From: Gordius sp. MW1
Taxonomy: Eukaryota > Nematomorpha > Gordioida > Gordea > Gordiidae
Direction of reading: 5' to 3'
NCBI GenBank assembly: GCA_964036665.1
Contig: OZ038531.1
Coordinates: 5,642,168-5,706,167 of the forward strand
Length of the DNA stretch: 64,000 nucleotides
Both the position numbers and the translations under genes were made by a program. The notes under the pieces were generated by a model. That model did no database searches, was not told the DNA's origin, and was given only the letters and a program-made list of their open reading frames with translations. Shown here piece after piece: positions 1 to 12,188 of this stretch (within the stretch, counting starts at the first letter, position 1; each line of letters opens with the position of its first letter).

Positions 1-612
1 ATGAACTTTTTCTACCAAATTTTCTCCTATGTTACCCTGTCTTTTCCAAAAAAATCGAAATGTATAAAATGTTTCATATTCATAACCTTGTTTGTGGCGA
101 AAATAATATTGTGTGCACTTGGATTTGGCGGAAATGTTACCTTCATTAATATCTTAAAATTTAACCACGGCAAGGCTTCTTTTATGCCCGGCCAAAATTT
201 TTTTTACATCTACTAGCCTTATCAAATCTGAGTGAGTGTAGCTATGTTTCCTTCCAGATTCCTTTAAATTAATTCCATCTAGCTTATTAATTTTGCCCCT
301 GTTTTGGAAGCCAAATTTTTAGCTAGTCGCGAATGCAAAGTTTTTAATTAACAATATTTATGCTCGAAGGCAACAAGATTTAATATTTAATAGCTAAAAC
401 TGTATTTTGGCAATAGTTAGGAGGATAAGTCGGATTTGTTTAAATATTTTTGCCCCGGCCCGGCCGGTCCGATTTATAACTAAATTGCCCGCTCGGATCC
501 ACCCGAACCCTATTAAATACGGCCAGTAAGGTCGGGCAGCAAACCGGGCCCTACTTTCTAGCTTCTTTGCATGCATGAAAACTATATTTTTCTACTTTTC
601 GTCGTTTTTTAG
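1..612 (+). other. upstream intron of the XPR1-type gene
   Basis: The first exon visible at 613 opens in mid-codon after a splice acceptor (TTTTTTAG), so this stretch should be intron; the first SPX exon(s) lie left of the window. No exon is recognisable here. Positions about 430-560 hold a degenerate GCCCGG-rich repeat related to copies near 18.0, 39.1 and 54.5 kb. Confidence 0.55.
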
Positions 613-3600
613 AAAAGTTAGCCGAAGCCATACGCAAACTGGCCACGCTCAAGTTTGAGCTCTCCGTTTTCATCGAGGCGGCGGCTAGCGCTCAGCAAGA
701 AAAATTAGCGGCTGCCAACAAGAAGCGCGGCTCCTGGGCTGATGGTGGGGTCAAAAAAGACCTTAAAAAAGGAGGGGGTGGTGTTCAATTCATTCCCGGT
801 TCCGTGGGTAGCGCTACGCTTCATAACGCTCAAAATTGGATACGATGGGTAACCCCGACCGGAGGGGTCGGGGTCAAGAGTAAAAAGGCTCAGGACCTTA
901 AATTAGCTTTTTCCGAATTTTACCTCAGCCTCGTGCTACTGCAAAATTACCAACAACTAAACTACACCGGTTTTCGCAAAATCCTCAAAAAACACGATAA
1001 AGTAAGACGACGTCCGCGCCGCGTTGAGTTGTGGCCGTACAAATGGGCTTTTGCTTGAGAAATATTTGCGTTGAAACGGGCTCGGAATTGTTACGATTAA
1101 GCAAAATTGCTTAATTGTACTTTTGTGTTGAAAGCTCAAATTTGTTAGGGGCCGCACAAGTTTGATTAACATTTTTTTGTTATTATTTAAGGTTTATTTG
1201 CTAAAAAGTATGCTGACACTGATATAAAATAAATACATAAAATACACCAAACAGGATGCATTAAATAGCAATTAATAAGCTTTTCTAATACATAGTCATC
1301 GAGAGGATCTAATTGACCTAGAATCCGCGAACGATTCTAAAGATCCATGCAAAATTTGATTTTACACACTAATTTTAATCATTTTAAACGTTTACATTTA
1401 TTTCTTGTATCTTCACAAAGTATGTATTTTATGAAAATAATAAATGATCAGTAGATTCATTTTAATATTTTATATTTTCGTAAAAGCCATTCTTTCTGCA
1501 GATTTAGATTAATTCAACGAAAAAGCCACATTTTTTGAGATTTTCAATTTATAACCGTTTTTCTGCTTGCACAGCTATTTTCGACCGATGCAGGGACCAA
1601 GTGGAGGGTTCAGTTCATAGATAACGCGCCCTTCTACACCAATCAGGACATCAACAATTTTATTCAAGAGATCGAGGTTTGCAATTCCCCTAATCCTGAA
1701 ATTAATTTTTATGCCCCTTATTTTTTTGAATCGTTTTTGCCATGAGTTTTGAACATTCTTTATTGTGTTTACACCTTTTATTCTCGACGCTAGCTGCTGT
1801 ACACCAATAATCTGGTGGCTGGAGATAGGACGAAAGCCATGAAACGACTCAGGGTTCCACCACTCAGTGAACAGGTTAGCACTTTTTACAGCTATATTTT
1901 TACGTAATTTCATCTTTTTTTCTTAGGTAGTTTTTATTTTTTTATTCTGTTTAAAAATATGCATAATTTGGATGGGTTGCGAAATGGCATAATTTAAAAT
2001 ATTGATGGAAATCGGACTGGTCGCCTCTTTGTTCTGGCCATAGATTCCATGCATGTAAGCTTAACAAGGTTTTAGTTTTGAGTTGTTGTTTAAGACTGTA
2101 AAAATAACAGGAAAACTTAAAATACCCACCCCTCTATGTTTTTGGCTAATTTTGAAGCTATCAAATACAATTACAATCCCCGCTTTGTTACTAAAATCTT
2201 CTCGCTTAAAAGTTATCGCACACTGCAGATCACATGGGAATCGGCATTTGAAATCAGTTTATAAGTTGACGTTCAACGAGTTTATTTTAATTGCTATCTT
2301 GCATTTTTCGAGTGGGAATTAGTAGTCTCGAAAAGCTGAAATATGTCATTGTTAGTGGGCGTAGCTAGGGGGTGGCAAAGAGGGGCGACTCCCCCCCCCC
2401 CTCCCTCCTCTAATTTTTTTAAAAATAAATAAAATTATGGTTTAAGTTTCTAAAGAATATCATATTGCCCCTCCCTTAAGCATTATTGCCCCCCCCCCCT
2501 CTAATTACAATCCTGCCTACGCTTATGTTGTTAGGGCAGGGATTTTGGGACTGAGTCCCCAACGAAAATCGTAATAACTCCTTTTAAACTTTTTGCAATG
2601 TAGAAGTTTGAGTAAAATGTAAACTTTATAAAACTTATTTGGGATTGTGCCTGTACCATAGAAATCGTTGTGGACTTCGTTTAGGCTCGGCCTTTTTCTC
2701 GGTATCTTCATAATACTCGTCGTCGTCATCATAATATCAGGTATACCTAACGGGTTAGCTGCCTTTTAAAATATTGAGAATTTTAATCGTTTTCTCCCTT
2801 TTATATAATTGCCAAATATAACATCGCGATGAATGACAGTTTTGTGATTTAATTTTGAATTATTCATTTGTATGTGACATGTTTTTTTATTCCTTTATCG
2901 ATTTGGTCTTGAATGTAAATTTTGGAAGGATGTTCTTTTTTGGGTAGCTTTGAAAATTTGGATTTTTTTGTTTTCGAGCAAAATCTTTATGTTTTAACTT
3001 TGGAGACTATTTGGGGTTTGTGAGATTTGATATCAAAGTTCTGTATAGCTAACTTTTGGAACTTAGGCTAACTATTTTTGCACCATGGCAAAACTAAAAA
3101 TAAGCTGCCTGTCTAATAAAGACTTGTTTTTGTTCTGAAACCTCGGTTAAGAAGTTTTTTGCAAGTTTTAAAAATGTCAATGATCAGCCGCTTTCACGGA
3201 CCACAAAAAGGATTGGCGCCCGGCCGTTCGCATATTTCGGGGGGCCTTCTTGGTCGTACTTTTCACTTATCTCCTCGGCATCAATACATACGGCTGGCAA
3301 CGTGCGGGAGTCAACCACGTTCTCATCTTCGAAATTGATCCTCGGAACCATTTGACCGACCAACAAATACTGGAGGTTATTCTTAATGTATAGAGTGTTA
3401 TCTTTTAATTTGATTTATAACCGATTTATGCAACATAAATTTTCATAAGCCTGCCGGAAAATTATAAAATATACGAAGAAATTGAATGTTTTATAAGTTA
3501 GGACGCTGATATTTGCTTTTTTAGAGTGACTCTTAGTAAAAAGTGTAGGGTGGTTGAAGTTCGGGCTAGTGTTGTTAAAATAGCTGGGTTTTGTTTGGTC

Positions 3601-6600
3601 GATCTTTGGTTTTAGTCGACTAGGCTTAAACTTCTTAGTAGCATAAACAAAACTAAAACCAAAGATCGACCTGGCAAAACCCAGCCGTTTTTACTACCCT
3701 AGTTTGGGGTTAGCTTATCAATAACCTAAGTTTTTTGCGAATTGGGAAATTGTGACATTGCGATAGCTTGTATCACGATTTATACGTATTTAATTTATGA
3801 CGATGTTAAATTAGCTTTATTTTTTCATCGTTTATTTAATGATAGATTGCTAGCATCTTGGGCGTGATATGGGCGTTGGCGGTCCTAGTTTACCTATTTA
3901 GCGAAAGCCTCAGGGTGCCCGCTTTCTTGAGTCCGTTGGTTTTGGTGGCCTTGTACCTCTTGTTTTTGCTCAACCCAACCCCTACCCTCTACTACCGATC
4001 TCGATTCTGGTTACTTCGCATACTGGTTCAATTTCTACACACGCATAATATATTTTTTTGCATTTTATCGATTATGCCTTAATGATAATGCGTAAGGGGG
4101 ATAATAAGATAAACAATTTTTTGTAAATGAGATCGAATTGTTTTGAATAGTTTTGTCGGCCCCATAAACAATAATGGATATTGGGGGCGAGAAAAAATTA
4201 AAGCCAACTAGCGGTTATAAGTTAGTCGATTTGCGAAAGCGAAATAAAAATCTTTTACAGAAGCATAAGTCCAAAGACATTAAAATCCCGTATAAGTTTC
4301 CACGGCGATTATTAAAAAATTACAAGTTGGACGGGCGGAGGGATAGGCAACCAAAAGCGAGCCCATAAATTGCATAGCAATTAATACACATATACAGAAA
4401 CATGGGCGTAGGGGGCAGGAAGGGTCGGCTTTCCCCCTCTAAATCCCAAAATTCATTAAAATTATTTCTAAAATTTCAAATTTGCCCTCCCTAATTTATT
4501 ATTGCCCTCCCCCCCCTTTAATTCCAATGCTGGCTACTAGTGATGTAAAAACGGCTGGGTTCTGGGTCGACTTTTGCTTTAACTAAGACTAGCGGTCGAT
4601 TCTGGTCTGTTTTTCAAATTTCGACTAAGCCTAGTGGTCTACTAAGAAAAATTGACCAAAAAATGTTTGGTCTGTTTACGTTTAGTCGACTAAAACCAAA
4701 GGCTTACCAAACAGAACCCACCCGTTTTTACAACACTACTGGCTGGCTACGCCCTTGTACAGCAGATTTATTCGTTAAAAACCCTTTTTATTGCGGACTT
4801 TTAGTGGAGGATATGTAACGCGCCTTTTTACCACGTCGGTTTCGCGGATTTTTGGCTAGCCGACCAGCTCAATAGCCTAGTCACGGTACTGCTCGATTTC
4901 GAGTATTTGTTCTGCTTTTACGCCATCGAGGTGGAATGGCTCCCTGACCGGAGTAAGGATTAAATCGGAAGTTTTTTGGGAGCAATTATCGCTTTCCTCG
5001 CAATTCTTCATTTTTATGTTTGAGCATTATACGTTTGTTAATATATAAGGTTGGAGCCGGTGTTTGTGAAAAATTATTGGGTTTCATAGCCTATTAAATC
5101 TACTTAATACTAGAATTTATATGGAAGTTTTTTATGTATACTTTGTAAGATGCAGAAAAGGCCAGGACGATCAGGATACTATAAATTGTTGATAACAACA
5201 TTCTGAGTTTGGGTATTAAGAATATGAAAAATGCATACTAGCATTAAAAGTGTTCGTCATTTAAATGAATAATTTGTTAAAATTATATTAATTTTTAAAT
5301 GTAGGAGAGTTAGTAATTTACTGCTTTGCACTACAGTCGAAACTTCTTAATCGCAAATCGGATTATCGCAAAAATCTTTTAATCGCGAAGTTATCCGCCA
5401 TTTTGTTTTTTTTTAACGATATTATTAACAAAAACATCGTTTATTGACAAATCTCTTAATAGTACAATATCGGATTATCACAAACATTTTCGAGTCCTTA
5501 AATCAACCAGATAATTATTAAAATATCGTTTTATTGTGTAGCATAAGAAATGAATATTTAATATAATGTATATATACTTATATTTCCATCGTTTAATCGC
5601 CAAATATCGGTTAATCGCGATTTTTTTTTAGTCCCAAGGGTTTGCAATTAAACGGTTTTGACTGCAGTTAATATTATTTGTAACACATATCTTTTCCTCC
5701 CTAAACTAAAACTTTATAGACTACCTAAACATCTAACCACTCAAAAATGCGATGTGGAAAGGGCAATAAAAAACTATTTTCAAAATTGCATTATATATAA
5801 TAAACCTGTACTTGACATGTCAAAAACTTTTTTTAGGTTGAATAAGTTATTTTTTCTAACCTTGAAAACTCATGCCTAATTGGGGTTTGCATTTGATTCA
5901 GTGCCACCAATAACTAACAATAATTCTCTCCTCGGTGATATGTAATGATAACAGGCTCTACCAGGGCAAGATATATTTTAGGTATTAAGTGAAACCCTTT
6001 AACGGGCACTTTGGCGTACATTTTTGGGAAATTTTATACGTATGTATGATAAAATCACATTTTAGAAACGGGTATTTGCTTAACCAATAGCTACGGTATA
6101 AGGCCGGTCATAGCTATGCTCCCAGCTTGGTTTCGCTTTTTCCAATGCTTGAGACGGTATCGCGACTCAAAAGAAGCCTTTCCTCACCTCGTTAATGCGG
6201 GCAAATATTCTACCACCTTCTTCGTAGTCATGTTCTCCACGCTAAGCTCATTTCACGCCAGTATACTCTCAGCCATTTATATTTTTAAAATCAGTTCGTT
6301 AAAGGTCCGTTTTTAGGAGAGTTTCGGGGTTGTAAGATGAATTTCTTCCTGATTCTTGATATAGGGTCTTAGTTGAATTGTAAGCTTACTAGTAGAATCA
6401 AAAATGTATGAGATAGGAGTACTCTGCGCAGGAGTACCACTCGTAGGACTCTCTCATCTACTGTGTCAATTTCTTTTTTATAAGGTATTTTAAGCTAGTT
6501 TTATACCCCTACGCATTTATTTTAAAATGTTAAAACAATAAGACGTAATTTTAGAAGAATCAAAGCATTGATGATGATAATGACGTAGAGAATGGGTTTT

Positions 6601-9600
6601 AAATTAGCTTGCTCTTCGATAATGGAGGCGACTACTAGTATTTATTAGAGATTAGTTAGTAAAAAAAAAGTTTACTTCAGAGTAAAATGTGTGCCCCCTC
6701 ACGGAGATATTGTACCCTACCTTTATCTCTCGACTTAAAAATTACTCATAACTTTCTCCGGATGAAAAGTAAATTAGCATTAAAAATTGAAAAATTTGGT
6801 AAGTGACTAAAAAATATATATTGTGTGTTTTTTATCTTAAATAAAACTTAACTAAGACATATGACTTAAAAATAGGAAATAATTTAGAGCGGGGCAGAAT
6901 AATAATTATGAATTTAGCGTGATAAGGGAGAGACTAATAGGAATAGAAGGCATATATATTTTTTTATACTAATAAGACACAATCACAAAAACATAAACAA
7001 ATGTTTATATATAAAAGAAATGCGTGGAAAATAAAATAAAGCCGTAAGGTTTTAAGGATTTTTTGCAAAAATTTTTGGACAATGTTTGATTACAGCTCAG
7101 TTTCAATTGCAATTTTGTAGAAGATACGGTCCCGTACCAAGCCGCGTTTTACTTGTGGATCGCTTCTGCCATAATCAGTTCCCTCTACGCCTACGCTTGG
7201 GACATCAAGCGCGATTGGGGCTTGCTCGATGCCAACGACGGAGAAAACAAATTCCTCCGAGAACAGCTGGTTTACAGCAAAAAAGTCAGTTCAGTTTTTT
7301 GAATAAGATTTCGTGCCTAAAAAAACTAAAATGTTTGTGATGAAGAATAGTTGTTTTATGTTTTTTTTATAAAGGACAGTGAAATTATGAGCTTGTTTAG
7401 GTGATTTTGGGTTATATGAACTATACTGGCTTTTATAAGTGTCGCTAATTTAAGGATAACGAGCAACGCTCATAGAATTATGCTTAAGTCTAGGGCAATA
7501 ATCAGGTGTCTAGACTTGAATGAATAACTTTATATTGCGCTAGATATCGTTTCTAGGTGTTTTATACGGAAAGTCTCCGATAAAATAATATTTTTTAATT
7601 TTACATATATTTTTTGGAAAATTTTATATAAAAAGTGTAATTTATATTGTTTTTTATGTTAGTCGTATTACTACCTGGCCATGATAGAAGATATCGTGCT
7701 CAGGTTCGCCTGGACCTTAACCGTTTCGGTCGGAGAAGAAAAATTACTCGAATCCGACATACTTATATCCATCCTAGCTCCTCTCGAGGTTTTTAGGTAA
7801 ACTTTAATAACTGCTTATGGTATAATTCGTTTTGTCGCACGACTAACAAATTGCCCGAGATTAATAAACTAAACTATGTGCGCTAAAATAGTTTGATATA
7901 AGGCTAAATACTCTACAAATATATAAAGCTAAACAAGGTGACATAATTTTTTAAGATGTTAGCGGCTTTAATTTGTAATAACGTTTCACCGAAACACACG
8001 TGTCTCTTCCTATTTATTAGTAAGCATAATAGGACCTTTTAGCGCTTGATTGGTCAAACAAGAAACATTGAGGCCGACTTTTGCGGCCAAAAAATATGAC
8101 TATTCGCATACCCTTCTTAACGCGAATATCGCGATAAACTAGCGGGGTGATCAATGTAGTGTTGTAAAAAGACCTGGCTTTTGTTTAGTCGACCTTTGGT
8201 TGAACTAAAACTGACGGCCGACTTAACAAAAACAAACCAAAATCCTCAGGTCTATTTTTCAAATTTCGACCAAGCCTGAAGGTCGATTAAGAAAAACAGA
8301 CCAAATGTTTTTGTTTAGTCGATAAACACCAAAGATCGACTAAACAAAACACGTGTCTTTCGACAAGACTAGAGCAATACATTTATCGTCATATTTGTAC
8401 AATTCACTCAATACCAGGCGTTTTGTGTGGAATTTTTTTCGGCTCGAAAATGAGCACCTCAATAACTGCGGTCAATTCCGGGCGGTGAGGGATATATCCA
8501 TAGCGCCGATCGATAAAAATGATTTAGCCTTGCTAGAACGCATGATGGACGAAGACGAGGGTGTTGAGAATAGACGAGGCACGCACGGTCTCACCCGAAC
8601 AGCCAATAATACCGGAGGAGCCAACCCTCACAAATTTAATTTCAAGTAAAATTCCTTACTTAGCGTTCATAGGGAGGCTTTTAAAGTTGAAAATTTTCAA
8701 CCCTTAGTAAACCCCCGAGATAATTTGTTATAACTCAATTAGTTTGAGTTTTTGAAAGCCCACCCTCACAAATTTAATTTTAAGTAAAATTCCTTACTTA
8801 GCGTTCATAGAGAGGCTTTTAAAGTTGAAAATTTTCAACCCTTAGTCAACCCCCGAGATAATTTGTTATAACTCAATCAGTTTGGGTTTTTGAAAGCTCA
8901 CCATCACAAATTTAATTTTAAGTAATGTTCCTTTTTTATGGTTATATATAGTAGGGTGTTTTAGTTATAAATTTACAGCCCTGACTTGACCCGAAATAAT
9001 TTATACCGTTATAACTCAATCAGGTTGAATTTTGGAATGGCCGTGCACAGGGTATTTGTAGTAAAACTGGACTTTGACTCATTAATGTTTTGGCCTCCCT
9101 TTGTGGACGGTAGGTTTTTTGTCGTAAATGAAATGCTGTACTTTTATATGACCAAACTTTTATGAATCGAAGATTCAGATTGATTAAGGTAGTTGAGTGC
9201 CTAATTTTGACTTTCCAAAAAGACGCGATTGCCTAAGATGCTCTGTAACCTCGTTAATTTAATAGACATGCAAATCTTATTTGTTTTGGTAGAAATCTAA
9301 GCTATAAGTTTTTCGATTTGCGAAGCTGAAAATAGGATGGTTTAGTCGATGGTCTCGCTTTGATGAATTTCCATGGCAACACATTTATTATTAAATTTTA
9401 GTTTAAACAACTAATTTCATTATTTAAATTTAAAATCGGATTGCGCACGCTTATATTTTTTAATTCTTTTTGTCGTGTGTAGTCGAACGGGCCAGTCTCA
9501 GACGAATAGCTTTCAACTTTATATTTTGCCAGTGTGCACGACGGACATAAAAACATACCAAATATTTATTCAAACGTTTTTCACTCTCATAATATTTTTG

Positions 9601-10187
9601 TCTGTAATATCGGGCATATATATTATAAATCGATACAAAATAATCGCAGGATGTCCAACTGTTTGTGTAAAAGATCGTTATACTTAACGAATACCTTTAT
9701 ATTATTACCCTGCAGGAAAGATTTTTTTGCGCTCGGCTCTCACCATCACAACAGCAACCACCAGCATCATCGAGATCACGATCAAAATGCCAAGCACGAC
9801 CCTTCGAACGACCCAGTGCCCGAGCACCCCGATTATACGGATACCGTAACTTCAGACATTTTCAGGCAAATAGCCCTTTCCGACGTTGACGTATCCGCCA
9901 CAACCCTCCCCAAAAAACGCAAATTTGGTGCATCCGCTCGCACTTCCATAGATTCTCTGTCCAGGCTCTTGGTCCGACCCGGGGGGCGCCAAGCCAAAAT
10001 TTCCCTGGTCGAAATGGGTTCTACCGCGGGCGCCAAACCACGTACTCAAACTGTTCTCAGCGACCTCACTGGTACGGTCCCTACCACCGTGGACCCCTTG
10101 GGAGGATCCGCGACACATTTTAATTTTTCGTCACCACCCAACTTAGACGACGGGACACCTCAATACTCCTCTTCCTACCAATCCTGA
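613..10187 (+). CDS. XPR1: XPR1-type phosphate exporter (SPX-EXS), 5' partial
   Basis: Plasma-membrane inorganic phosphate exporter homologous to animal XPR1. Exons read: 613-1001, 1575-1676, 1794-1874, 2662-2740, 3188-3375, 3846-4025, 4805-4952, 6066-6260, 7121-7284, 7663-7796, 8418-8645, 9716-10187. All junctions are GT-AG and keep phase, giving about 785 residues. The first exon carries the end of the SPX domain, with [11 protein letters not shown] and the lysine cluster [11 protein letters not shown]; in this family that cluster binds inositol pyrophosphates. Exons 4-7 encode hydrophobic helices with [16 protein letters not shown] and [14 protein letters not shown]. Exons 8-11 are the EXS domain ([42 protein letters not shown]). 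The last exon is a hydrophilic, His-rich tail ([16 protein letters not shown]), unlike the rest and poorly conserved in the family. The linker after the first SPX helices is longer than in vertebrates. Convergent with PPME1. The amino-terminal exon(s) are missing from the window. Confidence 0.95.
2356..2527. repeat. GGGCGTAGC-family MITE
   Basis: Lies in an XPR1 intron. It opens with TGGGCGTAGCTAGG and closes with the inverse CCTGCCTACGCTTATG, enclosing long C runs. TTGTTAG flanks both sides, fitting a duplicated target. It belongs to the family best delimited at 14750-14890 and 15310-15712. Confidence 0.6.
3567..3701. repeat. TAGTGTTGT-family hAT-like MITE
   Basis: Short inverted-repeat element in an XPR1 intron. 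The left end is TAGTGTTGTTAAAATAGCTG and the right end is the inverse, ending CCTA. The arms contain GTCGATCTTTGG and its complement. The 8 bp flanks GTTCGGGC and GTTTGGGG agree at 6 of 8 positions, as expected of an aged hAT target duplication. Confidence 0.65.
4174..4368 (+). CDS. small lysine-rich ORF inside an XPR1 intron, unknown
   Basis: A 64-codon ATG-to-TAA frame on the sense strand of the intron between the sixth and seventh listed XPR1 exons (4025 to 4805). The product is basic ([18 protein letters not shown]) with a mixed, non-repetitive composition. I do not recognise a family. It could be an intron-nested small gene, a cassette exon, a fragment of a decayed gene, or chance. No promoter or polyadenylation signal could be assigned. 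Confidence 0.2.
   Translation: MDIGGEKKLKPTSGYKLVDLRKRNKNLLQKHKSKDIKIPYKFPRRLLKNYKLDGRRDRQPKASP
4400..4536. repeat. GGGCGTAG-family MITE (degenerate)
   Basis: ATGGGCGTAGGGGGCAGG at the left and GCTGGCTAC at the right enclose C runs and the family's AAATTTTA-type interior. It abuts the next MITE at 4538, so the two form a tandem pair in one XPR1 intron. Confidence 0.5.
4538..4738. repeat. TAGTGTTGT-family hAT-like MITE
   Basis: Starts TAGTGATGTAAAAACGGCTG and ends with the inverse CCCGTTTTTACAACACTA. Flanks are CTGGCTAC on the left and CTGGCTGG on the right, agreeing at 6 of 8. It has inserted into the right end of the adjacent GGGCGTAG element. Confidence 0.7.
5334..5664. repeat. pogo/Tigger-like MITE, copy 1
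   Basis: About 331 bp starting CAGTCGAAACTTCTTAATCG and ending CGGTTTTGACTG, preceded by TA. It is nearly colinear with a second copy at 56721-57047. CAGTC-AAAC termini with a TA target are typical of the pogo branch of Tc1/mariner elements. There is no coding capacity; the interior repeats the motif AATCGC. It lies in the XPR1 intron between exons 4952 and 6066. Confidence 0.7.
8157..8371. repeat. TAGTGTTGT-family hAT-like MITE beside an XPR1 exon
   Basis: Left end TAGTGTTGTAAAAAGACCTG; right end degenerate, finishing CGACAAGACTA. The 8 bp flanks GATCAATG and GAGCAATA agree at 6 of 8. Its right end is only 46 bp before the XPR1 exon at 8418, so it lies in the region where branch point and polypyrimidine signals would be. 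Confidence 0.6.
8625..9040 (+). repeat. 138 bp tandem repeat, three copies, spanning an exon end
   Basis: The block beginning CCCTCACAAATTTAATT recurs at 8625, 8763 and (diverged) 8901, a period of 138 bp. The first copy contains the last codons and the 5' splice site of the XPR1 exon ending at 8645; the second and third repeat that exon-intron junction (AATTTTAAGTAA). Divergence rises towards copy 3. Confidence 0.85.
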
Positions 10188-12188
10188 TACACCGTCGTGG
10201 TAAGACTTTACTTTTAATATATAAAATCCTGTCACCGTGTTAGTTAAACTCCTCCAAAACAGCTTGAACGATTCTTATGAAAATTTCTGTGCATATTTGG
10301 TAGGTCTGAGAATAGGTTTTAAACTTCTTTTAAACCTCTAAGTGATAAGATGGTCCAGTATTTTTGTTTAATACGTTTTGACACTTATTAAAATGTCATT
10401 AAGGAGCAACTTCATGACGTCATACATGGATACTGTAAAATGCGACAATGAATATAATTTATAAAACTGTTACAACTAGTAATAGAATATAAAGTATATG
10501 AATTATAATCATAGGAGATTTAAATTGAGAATTTAATGACTATTATTATTGCTCAGTGTGGTTCTTCTGTCAAAGCTCGTCGTCCTATGCATTTAAACTC
10601 GCCACCAACCTTCTACCTAGCAAAAAGAATGAATGGTTTTAAGGGTCATTGTATGTACACTACTTAGCTCTCGCTCTTGTCGAAAACTTACCAAACCAGT
10701 ATATAACATCGTTAATACTCTAATCTGCCCTCCGGGTATCTTCGCATGTCTCCCCCACCCCCGTCGTTCCACATTCTTTATTATACATTCGAAAAAATTT
10801 ATACTCTACACCCCTCCCCCCATATGTGTATACGTTTTTCTACATTATGCACAAAAGTAACTTAATCTTATCACTTGATCCACGTCGTCGTTTTATAGCG
10901 CAAATCATTTTTATACATGCTCCCCCTTCCCCTTAACCTGATGGATGCAGTGTTGAAAAATGAGCGATACATAAAAATGCAAATCTTCCTTTTCTCCCCT
11001 GCCCCCCCCCCCCACCTTGTATTAGTTTTGGAAAAATGGCTGGGTTTTGTTTGGTTGTATTTGGTCTGTTTATGTTAAATCGACTAAAACCAAAGATCGC
11101 CCAAACAAAACGCAGCAGTTTTTACAACACTACCCAGTATTACAGCACGCAGCTTCGTTAATCTCAAACCCTAATCGCCCTACCCATTTCCTTCTTTAGG
11201 TCGAACGCGTCATATTTTTTAAAACAATTTTTAAGGGCAGGGTATTTTTGTTCGTTTTTCTCTCTCCCCCATAATCCTGTTTTCCCCCGCGCGGTGTCCG
11301 TTTGCAAAATGAACCGCGGCGCACTTGTAAAGTGATAGTATATATAATAATACGAGTCGTAATTATACGCACGAATGTCGTTTCGCGAATGCTTATGGTG
11401 ATATTTAATAAACGTACGAACTTTGTCGCGTAATTGTTTAAACGATGAGATTTTATTTTTGAGTTAAATATATTCTAAACGATATGATCGACCAAGTTAC
11501 AAAACGTCAACAGAAGTTTATTTTCAAAATCTTTAACGATGTACATCGAATAAAAAATATCACTCAAGCACGATGCGTGATGATAAGGCGAAAAATAGAA
11601 ATTAATTTTTTCCGAGAGGTACAGATGATATATTTCACGACTAAAATAAATTAAGAGTAATAAAAAACAAAATTAAGTTTTTCAATAATAAAAACCCTGG
11701 TGTGCCAACTCTTGACAGCGAATTAATGGGGGGTTTAGTTTTCACGTTGAAAATTTCTAAATTGATAAATAGGTCAACAAGCCTCGGCTGGTTGTTTGAT
11801 TAGCCACACTGACGGAGAGTGGAGATTAACAGGAGGCTTGAAGTCTGAAAGTTTATTAATGTGAAAGGTAATAAAAATCAACCTACAGTTTTATTTTCGA
11901 ATGAAAATTTTATCATTCGCTAAAATGCTAGGTAATAGACAAAAGAAACACTGATAATAAAACTTAAAATTCCCCATAAAACCATGTATCAATGCATTAG
12001 AGTTTTTCCAGTTTTTGCATAAGGCTTAAAGATATTTTTGAACCAAAGAGTTTAATTTACACCCAAATTTTGAGAGCTTCATTGTCAAAATGTTGTCAAT
12101 ATCTAGATGGTCAAAAACCATTGTAGTTGTCATAATTTAGCTGTGATTATGAAGTAAGGCAAAAAAAGACATATTATAAAAGGTTATT
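10188..12188. other. convergent intergenic region between XPR1 and PPME1
   Basis: Holds the 3' untranslated regions of two convergent genes. Pyrimidine-rich tracts lie at about 10730-11000 and AATAAA-type signals are present (for example near 11406), but I cannot choose the used site. A TAGTGTTGT-family MITE sits at 11023-11132. No coding frame of note is seen. Confidence 0.6.
11023..11132. repeat. TAGTGTTGT-family hAT-like MITE (short)
   Basis: Degenerate left end TAGTTTTGGAAAAATGGCTG; clear right end CAGTTTTTACAACACTA. Flanks CCTTGTAT and CCCAGTAT agree at 6 of 8. Confidence 0.6.

Noticed and set aside
3184..3366. Minus-strand 60-codon frame
   Set aside because: Antisense of the XPR1 exon encoding GINTYGW; no family match on the minus strand.
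9833..10118. Antisense frames of 67 and 88 codons
   Set aside because: They are shadows of the last XPR1 exon, which is supported by phase, splice site and stop.
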